This document shows, in pieces, positions 56,100-64,000 of a stretch of DNA of 64,000 nucleotides. Source of the stretch: CAWFFV01 sp963814985 (GTDB taxonomy: Bacteria > Chloroflexota > Ktedonobacteria > Ktedonobacterales > Ktedonobacteraceae); NCBI GenBank assembly GCA_963814985.1, contig CAWFFV010000009.1, positions 124,001 to 188,000 on the forward strand. Reading direction: 5' to 3'. The notes beneath the pieces are model-generated. The model did not search any database. It was not told the origin of the DNA and saw only the letters and a program-made list of their open reading frames with translations. The translations under genes were made by a program, and so were the position numbers. Within the stretch, counting starts at the first letter, position 1. Each line of letters opens with the position of its first letter.

Positions 56100-57212
56100 T
56101 CAACGCACCTCAATCTGCTCACGGGTGGCGATACCCACCTTTCGTTCATCGAACAACGTAACAACCATCTCACCTTCTTTATTTTCCAAACGAAGTAACA
56201 TCCCTGTTTTTTGTCCACTTTCTTGTGCAGCCACCTGAAAAGCGCCAATACAATCCCAACTATGCGTAGTAGCAAAAACCTGAATATTGAGGTGATGTGC
56301 AAGCCTAAAAACAAGACGCCATATATCAGGCTGTACAGAATAGTGAAGACCATTTTCGATCTCATCAATAAGCAGTATTCCGTCTTTGGCATTCACTAAG
56401 GCCAGAGCAATGCCAAGGGTACGTAACATCCCATTACCCAAACTACGCAATGGTACAGGGTTATCAATACTGGCAACTTTGACAATAATAGCACGCGTAG
56501 AAGCCGACTCCCCTATGATATTTAGGGCTTCTACTCCTGGAGCAACTATACGTAAAGAGAAAAGCACATCTTTCTCTAGCGGTGTCAATGAAATATTGCT
56601 CCACAGTTCACCTATTTGCCTTTTAGTCAGGCCATTAGCCTCTATAAAAACATTATTGATCTCTCTAAGATCTGATCCAAGTAATCTCGGTGAAACAAGA
56701 GGCCCCGGTTTAAGTGGATAATCCAGCTTCATTTGCTCCCCTAGCTGGACTGTAAACCGAGGAACATGACTATCAACAAGATCATCATCATCAAACAGAG
56801 TTAGTTGTACCCTACGGCGTCCCTCTCTATCAAGCTGCAAAGTATACCAATCTATCCCTAAAGACAACGTATCATCTGCCGATTTGACAGGTCCAATACG
56901 GATAGGCTCCGTATTCATTTCAATGTCTGAGCGCCCATAGAATAAGTATCTAAGAGACGAAAGCATTTTTTCAACATCTGTGTAACGGTTTGAAGAGGAT
57001 TCAATGCTTTCGTCCCGTTCTCTCAAAATTTCCCATATCAATGGAGGGTAAGCCCTACGAGCATAAAGCCGTAAAGCCTCTAGAAGACTCGACTTACCAA
57101 CATTATTTTTCCCCACAATCAGATTGACCCGGCCTAACTGCCCAATCTGTAAATGGCGGAAGCCACGAAATCCTTGAATTTCAAGTGAGTTCAGGATGAG
57201 GTTTCCCATCAT
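56100..57212 (-). CDS. AAA family ATPase (OLD/AriA-like, ABC-type)
   Basis: 370 aa. Starts LNSLEIQGFRGFRHLQIG with Walker A VGKNNVGKSSLLEAL, and later Walker B ILLIDEIENGLHYS, then ATTHSWDCI, the SMC/RecF-like ATPase pattern of OLD proteins. It lacks the C-terminal TOPRIM of full-length OLD, which is supplied by the next gene. Starts with tandem ATGs (57212/57209) after GAGGA. Confidence 0.88.
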   Translation of the reverse strand: MMGNLILNSLEIQGFRGFRHLQIGQLGRVNLIVGKNNVGKSSLLEALRLYARRAYPPLIWEILRERDESIESSSNRYTDVEKMLSSLRYLFYGRSDIEMNTEPIRIGPVKSADDTLSLGIDWYTLQLDREGRRRVQLTLFDDDDLVDSHVPRFTVQLGEQMKLDYPLKPGPLVSPRLLGSDLREINNVFIEANGLTKRQIGELWSNISLTPLEKDVLFSLRIVAPGVEALNIIGESASTRAIIVKVASIDNPVPLRSLGNGMLRTLGIALALVNAKDGILLIDEIENGLHYSVQPDIWRLVFRLAHHLNIQVFATTHSWDCIGAFQVAAQESGQKTGMLLRLENKEGEMVVTLFDERKVGIATREQIEVR

Positions 57213-57340
57213 AAATCCTCTTCCTCTATATCAAAGCAAACCATCTTATTGTCTTTGCACACTATTGTGAACGTTGCAGCCATTATACCATGTTTGTTTT
57301 TGCATCTCCTCAAACCATCACCCCAGCAATATCCCCACAC

Positions 57341-57374
57341 AAAAATGTCCAGGGCCTGCTCTGAAGCCCTGGAC
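57341..57374 (-). terminator. intrinsic terminator of the acyl-CoA ligase gene
   Basis: Arms GTCCAGGGC (57347-57355) and GCCCTGGAC (57366-57374) with a 10-nt loop; on the minus strand the hairpin is followed by ATTTTTGTG, a classical T-run. Lies 23 nt after the ligase stop. Confidence 0.8.
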
Positions 57375-57397
57375 AAACGATACAAACCCCACAATAA

Positions 57398-59035
57398 CTA
57401 GCTCTTCCCCGATACATAATGCATCTCGTAGCGACCCCTGAGCACCTTCTTATCGAATTTACCCACACTCGTTTTGGGAACCGCATCGATGAACACTACA
57501 TCATCAGGAAGCCACCATTTAGCAACCTGGGGACGCAGATGCTCGATAATCTCTTCTTTTGTGATCTTTCCCACAAATTCGGGCTTAGCTACGACAAAGG
57601 CCAGGGGCCGTTCTGACCAGGTTGGATGCGGGGTACCTACGACACATGCCTCCAACACTTTAGCATGTCCCATAATCAAACCTTCTAGTTCAACTGAGGA
57701 GATCCATTCACCACCTGATTTCACAAGGTCCTTGGTGCGATCAACAAACTGAAGCATTCCATCTTCATCAACTACCGCAACATCTCCAGTACGTAGCCAG
57801 CCATCAGCAAATTTGGCATCAAATTCGCTATCGTTGTAGTAAGCACGCGCAATCCAGGGACCACGTACCTGTAGTTCACCAAAGGCTTGACTATCCCAGG
57901 GAACTTCTTGTCCCGTCTCAATACTCACCACACGGAAATCAACTCCTGGCAAGACCGTACCCTGCTTGGCTTTGATACGAAACTGCTCTTCCAGTGACAA
58001 TTCTTCATGATGTTTACGTAAATGGCAAATTGACGCCAAAGGAGAGGTTTCGGTCATTCCCCAGGCATGCACAAGGTTAATATTCTTATGATATAGCCCT
58101 TCGATTAAAGATATCGGAGCAGCAGCGCCACCACAATAAATACCACGGAGTGCAGAAAGATCAATCGACTTATCCTCTTTCCCTAACAAGTGCAAGAAGC
58201 CAATCCAGATTGTCGGGACACCTGCTGCAACAGTCACACGCTCCTGGGACATAAGTTGAGCTATTCTGAGTGGGTCCATAAAGCGCCCCGGCAAGACCAG
58301 TTTTGAACCAGTCAGGGCTGCCGCATGAGGAAAGCCCCAGGCATTTGCATGAAACATCGGCACAATAGGCAGTGTCACATCACGCTCAGAGAGGGCCGGG
58401 CCATCAGCAAGACCAATACCCATAGAATGCAAAAAGATCGAGCGATGACTATAGACAACCCCTTTAGGGTTTCCGGTTGTGCCAGAGGTATAACACATTG
58501 CAGCAGCACTGTTTTCATCGAGGGCAGGCCACTTATACATAGTCGGTTGACCAGCAATAAAAGCCTCATAATCAACTGAGGGTTGCAGTTTACTCGTTGG
58601 CTGAGGTCCATCGCCCATAATGACATACAGCTTTACGGTTGGCAGTTGATCTGCCAAAGCTTCCAGAGCTGGCACAAGATCTGCATCGACAAAGATGATC
58701 TTGTCCTGGGCATCGTTGACAATGTAAACTAACTGCTCAGCAAAGAGACGAATGTTAAGCGTGTGCAGAACAGCCCCCATACAGGGAACAGCAAAATAGA
58801 GTTCAAAATGGCGGTAAGTATTCCACCCAAAGGTTGCGACACGCTCTCCTTCTGTAACTCCCGCCTGTTGAAGCGCATGAGCAAGTTGCATGGAGCGCTT
58901 GCCCCACTCACCATAGGTATAGCGATGTGGTTCACTCTCGGTCTGTGTCACAATTTCTTTACGTGAAAAAATACGTGTGGCACGGTCAAACGCATGCTGT
59001 AAAGTCAGGGGATAATCCATCATCAAGCCTTGCAC
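57398..59035 (-). CDS. long-chain acyl-CoA ligase / AMP-binding enzyme
   Basis: About 545 aa. AMP-binding loop CYTSGTTGNPKGVVYSHRS, HAWGMTETSPLAS, GWLRTGDVAVVDEDG and the C-terminal SVGKFDKKVLR with the catalytic Lys. It belongs to the medium/long-chain fatty acid ligase group. Activates a carboxylic acid as AMP ester then CoA thioester. GTG 59035 follows GGAGG by about 8 nt and is preferred to an upstream start at 59110. Confidence 0.92.
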   Translation of the reverse strand: MQGLMMDYPLTLQHAFDRATRIFSRKEIVTQTESEPHRYTYGEWGKRSMQLAHALQQAGVTEGERVATFGWNTYRHFELYFAVPCMGAVLHTLNIRLFAEQLVYIVNDAQDKIIFVDADLVPALEALADQLPTVKLYVIMGDGPQPTSKLQPSVDYEAFIAGQPTMYKWPALDENSAAAMCYTSGTTGNPKGVVYSHRSIFLHSMGIGLADGPALSERDVTLPIVPMFHANAWGFPHAAALTGSKLVLPGRFMDPLRIAQLMSQERVTVAAGVPTIWIGFLHLLGKEDKSIDLSALRGIYCGGAAAPISLIEGLYHKNINLVHAWGMTETSPLASICHLRKHHEELSLEEQFRIKAKQGTVLPGVDFRVVSIETGQEVPWDSQAFGELQVRGPWIARAYYNDSEFDAKFADGWLRTGDVAVVDEDGMLQFVDRTKDLVKSGGEWISSVELEGLIMGHAKVLEACVVGTPHPTWSERPLAFVVAKPEFVGKITKEEIIEHLRPQVAKWWLPDDVVFIDAVPKTSVGKFDKKVLRGRYEMHYVSGKS

Positions 59036-59194
59036 GGGAAGAACCTCCTCAGCGAAGTTAAAGCACATATAACACTCTGAAGGCACCAGATAGTGTAACC
59101 TCAATGGCATTATACACTACTTTTCACCCAAACAAGGCAAGCGAGGTTAAAGACTCCTTTGCTAGCAACAGGATTTCACGGCATTGCTAGCAGT

Positions 59195-59339
59195 GTAACT
59201 ACTCAGGTCTGCTCACCACCGCCAGTGGCTCGCCCTGCGCAGCAACCCTCGCAATCCACACAAAACGGCCAGCGAAGCGCCTTAGGCGCTGAGGAATCAG
59301 GAAATCAGAATCTTCTGACCCCAGCCGTGAATAGTTGCC
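59195..59339 (+). repeat. family A element, decayed copy A12
   Basis: Left end GTAACTACTCAGGTC and CCACC-GCC-AGTGG are kept; the central palindrome is reduced to ACAAAACGG remnants; AGCGCC-TTA-GGCGCT and an eroded GTGAATAGTTGCC follow. Lies 39 bp from the lipoprotein stop. Confidence 0.75.
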
Positions 59340-59377
59340 CTGATATGCCCACGCAACGCGTCAACCATGAATGATAT

Positions 59378-60496
59378 CTATTGGCCGGCCGCCTGATAAA
59401 TCAGGAGCCAGAATTCCTGATCAGCTTGTAGATACTGGCTCTGACCGCTGTTGAAGTTCTTCTCAACGAAGGTGCAACTCGCTTCATAGGCGCTCACCTG
59501 AAGAATAACTAAGTCCCACTGTGAGTAGGTTAGGAAGTACCATTTCTGTTTTCCTGCTACTTTATCGCTGCCTAAGCAGTCTTCTGATGGGGGTTGCGCA
59601 ACTGGAAATGTGAAAAGTCTGCCGAAGAGTTTACGCATCAGCTGCATATCTGTTACTCTGATCGATTGCCCGTTGCTTTTGCTTGTTTCGAGCTGGAGCA
59701 AAAGTCTATCAGGTTGTGCCGGCGTAAAGACAACTCCAGCCAGAGTCTTCGCAAACAGTTGCTTGAATTGCTCATTTATACGATACATTCCCCCATGAGA
59801 AGACAACGCTCCATTCAGGCTAACGAGGTTCTGTCTCAGGTCGACGCTAGCAGCAATGACCTGATCCGCTGTATGAAAGATCAGTTGGTAGTCAGGATTT
59901 CCATCCGAATAGCCAACATTTTCCGTTACCAGTGGCAAGGCCAGGATCGCATTGTAGATGTGTTGAGCTGCATCGGGGGAAGAAATGCGCGCCGTTTGAG
60001 GTGGCTGAGCATGCGAAGATGTGGACATCAGGGCAAGTTGGTTCACCTTAGCCGCTGGCGTCGCCTCATAGATGGCCCTATCGAGCTGGTTCCAGAACTC
60101 CTTTTTGTCCATCGCTGTTCGACTGTGTGGCTCTCCTGAAAGAGAGACCTTACGGCAACCATCCCGTTCAGCCAGGACAGTTACCAGCGTTTTCTGCTTC
60201 TGGTAGAACGTGAGCGTATAGTGTGGGCCAAGTTCGAGAGTACAGGCGACGTTCTCAGGCATCAGTGGCATCGCATAGATCGTGGTATAAAGTTGCTGCA
60301 CCATGCTGGCAACTGTCAGTGTCACTACTGGCTTCTTCCCGTCTGGCGAGGGCCAATCAATCAAAATGCGTACGCGATCCGGCTGGCTACCCGGCCCCCC
60401 CTGGGGACTAGAAACTGAGCCGCAGCTGCTCAAGCTTACCAGTAATCCAACGAGCAACAACGCAGGGAAAAAATACACATCCTTTGTGATCTTCAT
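59378..60496 (-). CDS. lipoprotein with three repeats of an unknown domain
   Basis: 372 aa with a lipoprotein signal (ALLLVGLLVSLSSCGS, Cys at about residue 25). Three segments of about 110 aa are similar to each other: LYTTIYAMPLMPENV, IYNAILALPLVTENV and LFGRLFTFPVAQPP, each followed by an extended strand pattern and an FxxxL helix. Outside the cytoplasm, lipid-anchored. No known family; function unknown. Confidence 0.7.
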   Translation of the reverse strand: MKITKDVYFFPALLLVGLLVSLSSCGSVSSPQGGPGSQPDRVRILIDWPSPDGKKPVVTLTVASMVQQLYTTIYAMPLMPENVACTLELGPHYTLTFYQKQKTLVTVLAERDGCRKVSLSGEPHSRTAMDKKEFWNQLDRAIYEATPAAKVNQLALMSTSSHAQPPQTARISSPDAAQHIYNAILALPLVTENVGYSDGNPDYQLIFHTADQVIAASVDLRQNLVSLNGALSSHGGMYRINEQFKQLFAKTLAGVVFTPAQPDRLLLQLETSKSNGQSIRVTDMQLMRKLFGRLFTFPVAQPPSEDCLGSDKVAGKQKWYFLTYSQWDLVILQVSAYEASCTFVEKNFNSGQSQYLQADQEFWLLIYQAAGQ

Positions 60497-60654
60497 AGTT
60501 TACTCCTTAAAGGCGATAGAAGGCAAAAGTTGTGCCATAGAGAGAAGACGCTTAAAACCTCGCTCCAGTTCCTTCCACTCAGCAAAGAGCATAAGTAATG
60601 TTAGACTGAGCCTAATAATCAAAGCATTTCTTCTTGAGTTCTCTTAACAAACTA

Positions 60655-60685
60655 TAAGGGACGGAGAGCATATCATCGTCCCTTA
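60655..60685 (-). terminator. hairpin after folC
   Basis: Perfect 9-bp arms TAAGGGACG (60655-60663) and CGTCCCTTA (60677-60685), 13-nt loop, 90 nt beyond the folC stop; the T content after it is weak. Confidence 0.45.
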
Positions 60686-60774
60686 AGGGAGCCCCATTTT
60701 TCGTCTAAGCAGAACTCATATTTCCTGTAAAACATCTTAAGAAAGAGGAATTCCTGCTCCTTTCCAACGAACCG

Positions 60775-62193
60775 CTAGTGGTCTATCCCCTCTATATCGT
60801 TGGCCGCTGTTTTATCTCCTTGAGCCGCAGCCCAACGTAATACTTCTCCAGCCAGATATAGCGAGCCTGTAGCACAAACGAGATCAGCACTATCAGCGAG
60901 GTCAAGGGCTAGTTCCATAGCCTGACTACTCTCATCAGCCATATGGACACTTACGTGAGGCGCATATTTAGCAAAGAGAGCCTCCAGTGACTGGATGGTA
61001 GCTGCACGAGCATTTTTCATCGTCGTAAGCACCACAATATCAATATCTACCAGCGCCTGGACAATCCCCACCAGATCTTTATCTTGTGCTGTGCTTAAGA
61101 CAATAATCAGGCGATGAAGAGGAAATGAGGAGCGGAGCGCCTGCATCAACTTTTGTATCGAGTCCGCATTATGTGCTCCATCCACAACGATAGTAGGATT
61201 GTGCCCAACGACCTGCATACGAGCCGGCCAGTGTACAGCTAAAAATCCCTGACGTAAGGCATCTTCATCCCAGACAACACCACGCTCACGCAATAGCTCC
61301 AGGGTTGCCAGAGCGGCAGTTGCATTTTCAAGCTGATGCTGCCCCGCCAGAGGTATTTGCAGATCTATATAGACCCGTTCAGGAGTCCAGAGAGTAAAAT
61401 GCTGATATTCTTTCTCTTGTCGATCCAGCAGATAGCGGTAACTCATCGGGGGAAGTTGTCCCATCTCAACCTCCGCCTGAGCAGGATCATCTCCAACCGG
61501 GCCAACACGAACGAGACGGGCCTGTCTTTGTTGAGAGACTGCCGCAATAGCAAGCAGGGCTTCGGGGGCCTGCGCTGAGGTGACAACAGTACCATCTGGT
61601 TTGATTATGCCAGCCTTCTCTGTGGCGATTTTGGCAAGGGTATCACCAAGGATTTGCATATGATCATAACTGATAGAGGTAATCACTGAGATCAGTGGAT
61701 TGACCACATTTGTTGCATCGATACGTCCTCCTAATCCTACCTCGATGACGGCATGCTGAACATGCTGACGAGAAAAGTAGAGGAATGCGAGCGCTGTCCC
61801 AACCTCATATGTGATAAATGGACCGAACTCATGCCGTGACTGTATCTCTTCAACAACTGGACGTACTTCCTGTACAAGCGTTGCCATTTCCTCTTCACTG
61901 ATGAGCCGGGCATTCACCCGAATACGCTCACGAAATGTGTGTAAATCAGGTTGTGTGTAGAGACCTGTGCGTAAACCTGCTTGACGCAATACACACTCGA
62001 TCAAAGCTGCCGTTGATCCTTTACCTTTGGTACCTGCAATAAGCGTGCTGGTATAGTGTTGCTGTGGATTGTCAAACAGTTCAAGTAATCTGGCTTCGCG
62101 TGGCAAGTTTTCTTCGCGGTCACGAGTATAGGAGCCACCACGCTCAAAATCGCTAAAACTATAAAGATATGCAAGCGCCTCCTGGTAATTCAC
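60775..62193 (-). CDS. folC: bifunctional folylpolyglutamate/dihydrofolate synthase
   Basis: 472 aa. P-loop GTKGKGSTAALIE, EVGLGGRIDATNV, SYDHMQILGDTLAKIA and the ligase-domain DGAHNADS. Adds glutamate to dihydropteroate and to folates. Its ATG is 30 nt after the folP stop, so the two form a short folate operon (folP-folC). Confidence 0.95.
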   Translation of the reverse strand: MNYQEALAYLYSFSDFERGGSYTRDREENLPREARLLELFDNPQQHYTSTLIAGTKGKGSTAALIECVLRQAGLRTGLYTQPDLHTFRERIRVNARLISEEEMATLVQEVRPVVEEIQSRHEFGPFITYEVGTALAFLYFSRQHVQHAVIEVGLGGRIDATNVVNPLISVITSISYDHMQILGDTLAKIATEKAGIIKPDGTVVTSAQAPEALLAIAAVSQQRQARLVRVGPVGDDPAQAEVEMGQLPPMSYRYLLDRQEKEYQHFTLWTPERVYIDLQIPLAGQHQLENATAALATLELLRERGVVWDEDALRQGFLAVHWPARMQVVGHNPTIVVDGAHNADSIQKLMQALRSSFPLHRLIIVLSTAQDKDLVGIVQALVDIDIVVLTTMKNARAATIQSLEALFAKYAPHVSVHMADESSQAMELALDLADSADLVCATGSLYLAGEVLRWAAAQGDKTAANDIEGIDH

Positions 62194-62223
62194 AATGCTT
62201 CCCTTTTCTCGAAAATGGACTGA

Positions 62224-63096
62224 TCATGGCAAAACGAAGGTTCCTCGCACAATAGCATCACTCACCTTGACGACACGCATCATCTCATGCACATCATGCA
62301 CACGCACAATATCTGCCCCCTGCGCAATGCCAAGAGCAACAGAGGCAGCCGTGCCCTCCAGACGCTCTGAGGCCGGCAGACCACCAAGCACAAGACCAAT
62401 AGTCGATTTACGCGACGTTCCCAGTAAGATAGGACGCCCCAGAGTACGCAGCTCCCCTAAACGATGCAGCAACGTCAAGTTCTCTTCAGGGGTTGTGCCA
62501 AAACCAATTCCAGGATCTATGATAATGTGTTCCCATGCGACTCCTGCGGCCAGCGCATGGTCAATACAATCTGAAAGATAACGTACCACATCGCTAACAA
62601 TCTCACGCCTCTGGTACCCACGCATATTCGCCATCAACACGACAGGGACACCATGCTCGCTGGCAACTGAGACCATAGCCGGATCACCACGTAACCCCCA
62701 AATATCGTTGATAATACAGGCACCAGCGCCAAGAGCCTGTGCAGCAACTTCTGCTTTGTATGTATCAATAGAGATCATCACCTCACTGGGAAGTATCTCA
62801 TGGAGTGCCTGAATAACAGGAATAACACGGGCTAATTCCTGTTCCACAGGAAGAGGAGTAGCCTGTGGTCGTGTGGATTCCCCTCCTACATCAATAAGAG
62901 TAGCCCCCTGAGCAACAAATTTTTGAGCAAGGATAATAGCACGCTGGATCAGTACATCTTCTGTAAGGGTGCTCTGAACCAGACCATCTCCAGAGAAAGA
63001 GTCAGGAGTAACATTGACAATTCCCATAACATAGGTCTGCTGGCCCCATATCAAACAATGATTTGCCCAGGCAGTTGGGGGCAGAAATGAAGACAT
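62224..63096 (-). CDS. folP: dihydropteroate synthase
   Basis: About 290 aa. Hallmarks MGIVNVTPDSFSGDG, DVGGESTRP, SIDTYKAEVAAQAL, INDIWGLRGDP, IIDPGIGFGTTPEENL and LGTSRKSTIG, covering pterin and pABA sites. Joins pABA to the pterin pyrophosphate; target of sulfonamides. ATG 63096 (GAGAGGA upstream) is preferred; the longer frame to 63225 runs through a repeat element. Confidence 0.95.
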   Translation of the reverse strand: MSSFLPPTAWANHCLIWGQQTYVMGIVNVTPDSFSGDGLVQSTLTEDVLIQRAIILAQKFVAQGATLIDVGGESTRPQATPLPVEQELARVIPVIQALHEILPSEVMISIDTYKAEVAAQALGAGACIINDIWGLRGDPAMVSVASEHGVPVVLMANMRGYQRREIVSDVVRYLSDCIDHALAAGVAWEHIIIDPGIGFGTTPEENLTLLHRLGELRTLGRPILLGTSRKSTIGLVLGGLPASERLEGTAASVALGIAQGADIVRVHDVHEMMRVVKVSDAIVRGTFVLP

Positions 63097-63112
63097 TGAT
63101 ACATATCCTCTC

Positions 63113-63233
63113 GTCGTAGGGGCGCGGTTTACAAGCCCGTATCTGTTGTGCCGTACCTGTTGCATACCCGTTGTGCTATACCTGTTGCGCTGTTCATACA
63201 AACACGGACTTGTAAACCTCGCCACCTACGACG
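63113..63233. repeat. family B inverted-repeat element, full copy
   Basis: About 28-bp terminal inverted repeats beginning CGTCGTAGG and containing GGTTTACAAG; interior holds four imperfect tandem units close to TACCTGTTGTGC. Lies 17 bp upstream of the folP start, between folP and the zinc protein. Same ends as at 12598. Confidence 0.8.
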
Positions 63234-63323
63234 GCTGTCTCTCGCCTCTGAGAGCTATATTCGAGAGGGCGATCCATAGCTCTGATGCAAAAATTTGACG
63301 CTCACCCCATATCACCTTTTTCG

Positions 63324-63353
63324 TTGCCTCATGGCAAACGAAGGTGCTATACT
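63324..63353 (+). promoter_or_regulatory. candidate promoter of the zinc-protein gene
   Basis: TTGCCT (63324-63329), 18-bp spacer, TATACT (63348-63353); predicted start near 63360, about 45 nt before the preferred ATG. Confidence 0.4.
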
Positions 63354-63405
63354 TGCTATATTATTTATGACTAAAGATCACAAAGAAGAAGAGGAAAAAA
63401 AGAGT

Positions 63406-63894
63406 ATGAAAACAACTACTAATATCAAACGAGGTCCCACACGTGTGACTCGTCGCTGCCACGAATGTAACGAAGAGGCGCTCGGACGCTGCCCAGATTG
63501 TCGCATTGGCTTCTGCCAGGATCATTTTCCTAAGCAACAGCACGCACCCTGTGCTGAAAAACAAATGAAGATGGCACAAACCCAGGTTTGTTATGTCTGT
63601 GGTACATCGGTCTACCCAGATCAGTGGTCACTCGCCAAAACTTCCCACTTCGTTGATCAATTTACCTGCCGAGGGTGTGGTCGTTACGTTTGTGATGAAC
63701 TCCATACTCAGCGTAAAACTGAGGACGTGGTTATTACACGTGAAGGGGTGCGCGGTCACCGCTACCAATACACGAACCGCTACTGCGATCTTTGCGCACC
63801 ATTTTACAGTGTCGGAGGAATCAAAGGACTGACACGTATCATTGTCGCCGTAGGAACAGTAGCGGCCACCGTTTTCTTTTACTTCCATCCTTAG
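63406..63894 (+). CDS. zinc-binding protein with C-terminal membrane anchor
   Basis: About 162 aa from ATG 63406 (GAGG 11 nt upstream); an in-frame ATG at 63367 is possible. Three Cys/His clusters are visible: CHECNEEALGRCPDC...CQDHF, CYVCG and CRGCGRYVCDEL, then CDLC, reminiscent of B-box or AN1-type fingers. A final hydrophobic segment (IIVAVGTVAATVFFYF) suggests a tail anchor. Function unknown. Confidence 0.7.
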   Translation: MKTTTNIKRGPTRVTRRCHECNEEALGRCPDCRIGFCQDHFPKQQHAPCAEKQMKMAQTQVCYVCGTSVYPDQWSLAKTSHFVDQFTCRGCGRYVCDELHTQRKTEDVVITREGVRGHRYQYTNRYCDLCAPFYSVGGIKGLTRIIVAVGTVAATVFFYFHP

Positions 63895-64000
63895 ATCCAA
63901 GTTTCAACCAGAGAAAGGGGGGAAGAGACGGAAGGCAGAAACCGCACTGTCTCTTATTGTTGAACTCATGGTTTTGCCATCAACTATTCAATCCACCTTA
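63895..64000. other. window end, no feature seen
   Basis: The last 106 bases hold no ORF or signal that I can support. Confidence 0.3.

Noticed and set aside
9591..59339. Family A elements as ordinary intrinsic terminators
   Set aside because: No T-run follows the long hairpin on either strand, orientation ignores gene direction, and ends with target duplication point to mobile DNA. Some copies may still terminate incidentally.
9591..59339. Family A as REP/BIME sequences
   Set aside because: No GTAG-type REP head, far longer stems, terminal inverted repeats present, no RAYT transposase in the window.
1..64000. tRNA, rRNA or riboswitch genes
   Set aside because: Reading the intergenic regions gave no cloverleaf with a T-arm GTTCGAATC-type motif and CCA end, no rRNA, and no recognised riboswitch core.

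Overview
The window reads like chromosome of a Ktedonobacteria-type Chloroflexota (inference). The grounds are the mixed gene content (SWIM/DUF5691/MoxR/DUF5682/VWA cluster, F420-type nitroreductase family, large NACHT protein, CbpA/CbpM chaperones), roughly 50% GC, loosely packed genes on both strands, and very many short inverted-repeat elements between genes. I saw no tRNA, rRNA or CRISPR array.

Layout. 0.3-1.2 kb: two thioredoxin-fold genes. 1.5-9.2 kb: a five-gene SWIM-DUF5691-MoxR-DUF5682-VWA cluster whose last two genes are frameshifted. 9.3-12.2 kb: orphan HicB, DJ-1/PfpI, deazaflavin-dependent oxidoreductase, LysR. 12.2-16.4 kb: a patch of inverted-repeat elements and a membrane-anchored NACHT protein interrupted by an amber codon and carrying a long Leu-Arg-Asp/Tyr repeat. 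16.5-21.6 kb: membrane protein, ABC-2 exporter, DUF421 protein, flavin monooxygenase. 22.0-30.8 kb: a proteostasis island (dnaK, dnaJ/cbpA, cbpM, VWA-peptidase, MoxR, htpG). 31-36 kb: small regulators, RraA-like protein, phosphopantetheinyl transferase, hydrolase and a lone TnpB element. 36.3-44.9 kb: cache-domain receptor, solute-binding lipoprotein, envelope polysaccharide genes, ybeY and dgkA. 45-51.7 kb: EF-P, RNA methyltransferase, MFS exporter, lipoate ligase, PIG-L deacetylase, C39-like peptidase. 51.9-57.2 kb: a second TnpB with an RHH protein, a degenerate asparagine-synthase-like gene, and an AAA ATPase plus TOPRIM pair resembling split-OLD/PARIS-type defence. 57.4-63.9 kb: acyl-CoA ligase, lipoprotein, folP-folC and a zinc-binding membrane protein.

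The most striking unexplained signal is a repeat family (called family A here), about 130-180 bp, with 12 full or partial copies. Full copies have terminal inverted repeats (GTAACTACTCAGGTC / GACCTGAGTAGTTAC). Inside are three consecutive hairpins with 3-nt loops: two short conserved ones around a long central hairpin with arms up to 39 bp. The central hairpin changes in sequence from copy to copy while staying nearly perfectly paired, so one strand can fold into a cloverleaf. Eleven copies lie in the same orientation on the + strand regardless of neighbouring gene direction, and several abut or supply stop codons. Four other inverted-repeat families (B to E) also occur.

Nine single-base indels and one nonsense codon interrupt otherwise well-conserved genes, several in homopolymers. 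The sequence alone cannot separate draft-sequence error from real gene decay.
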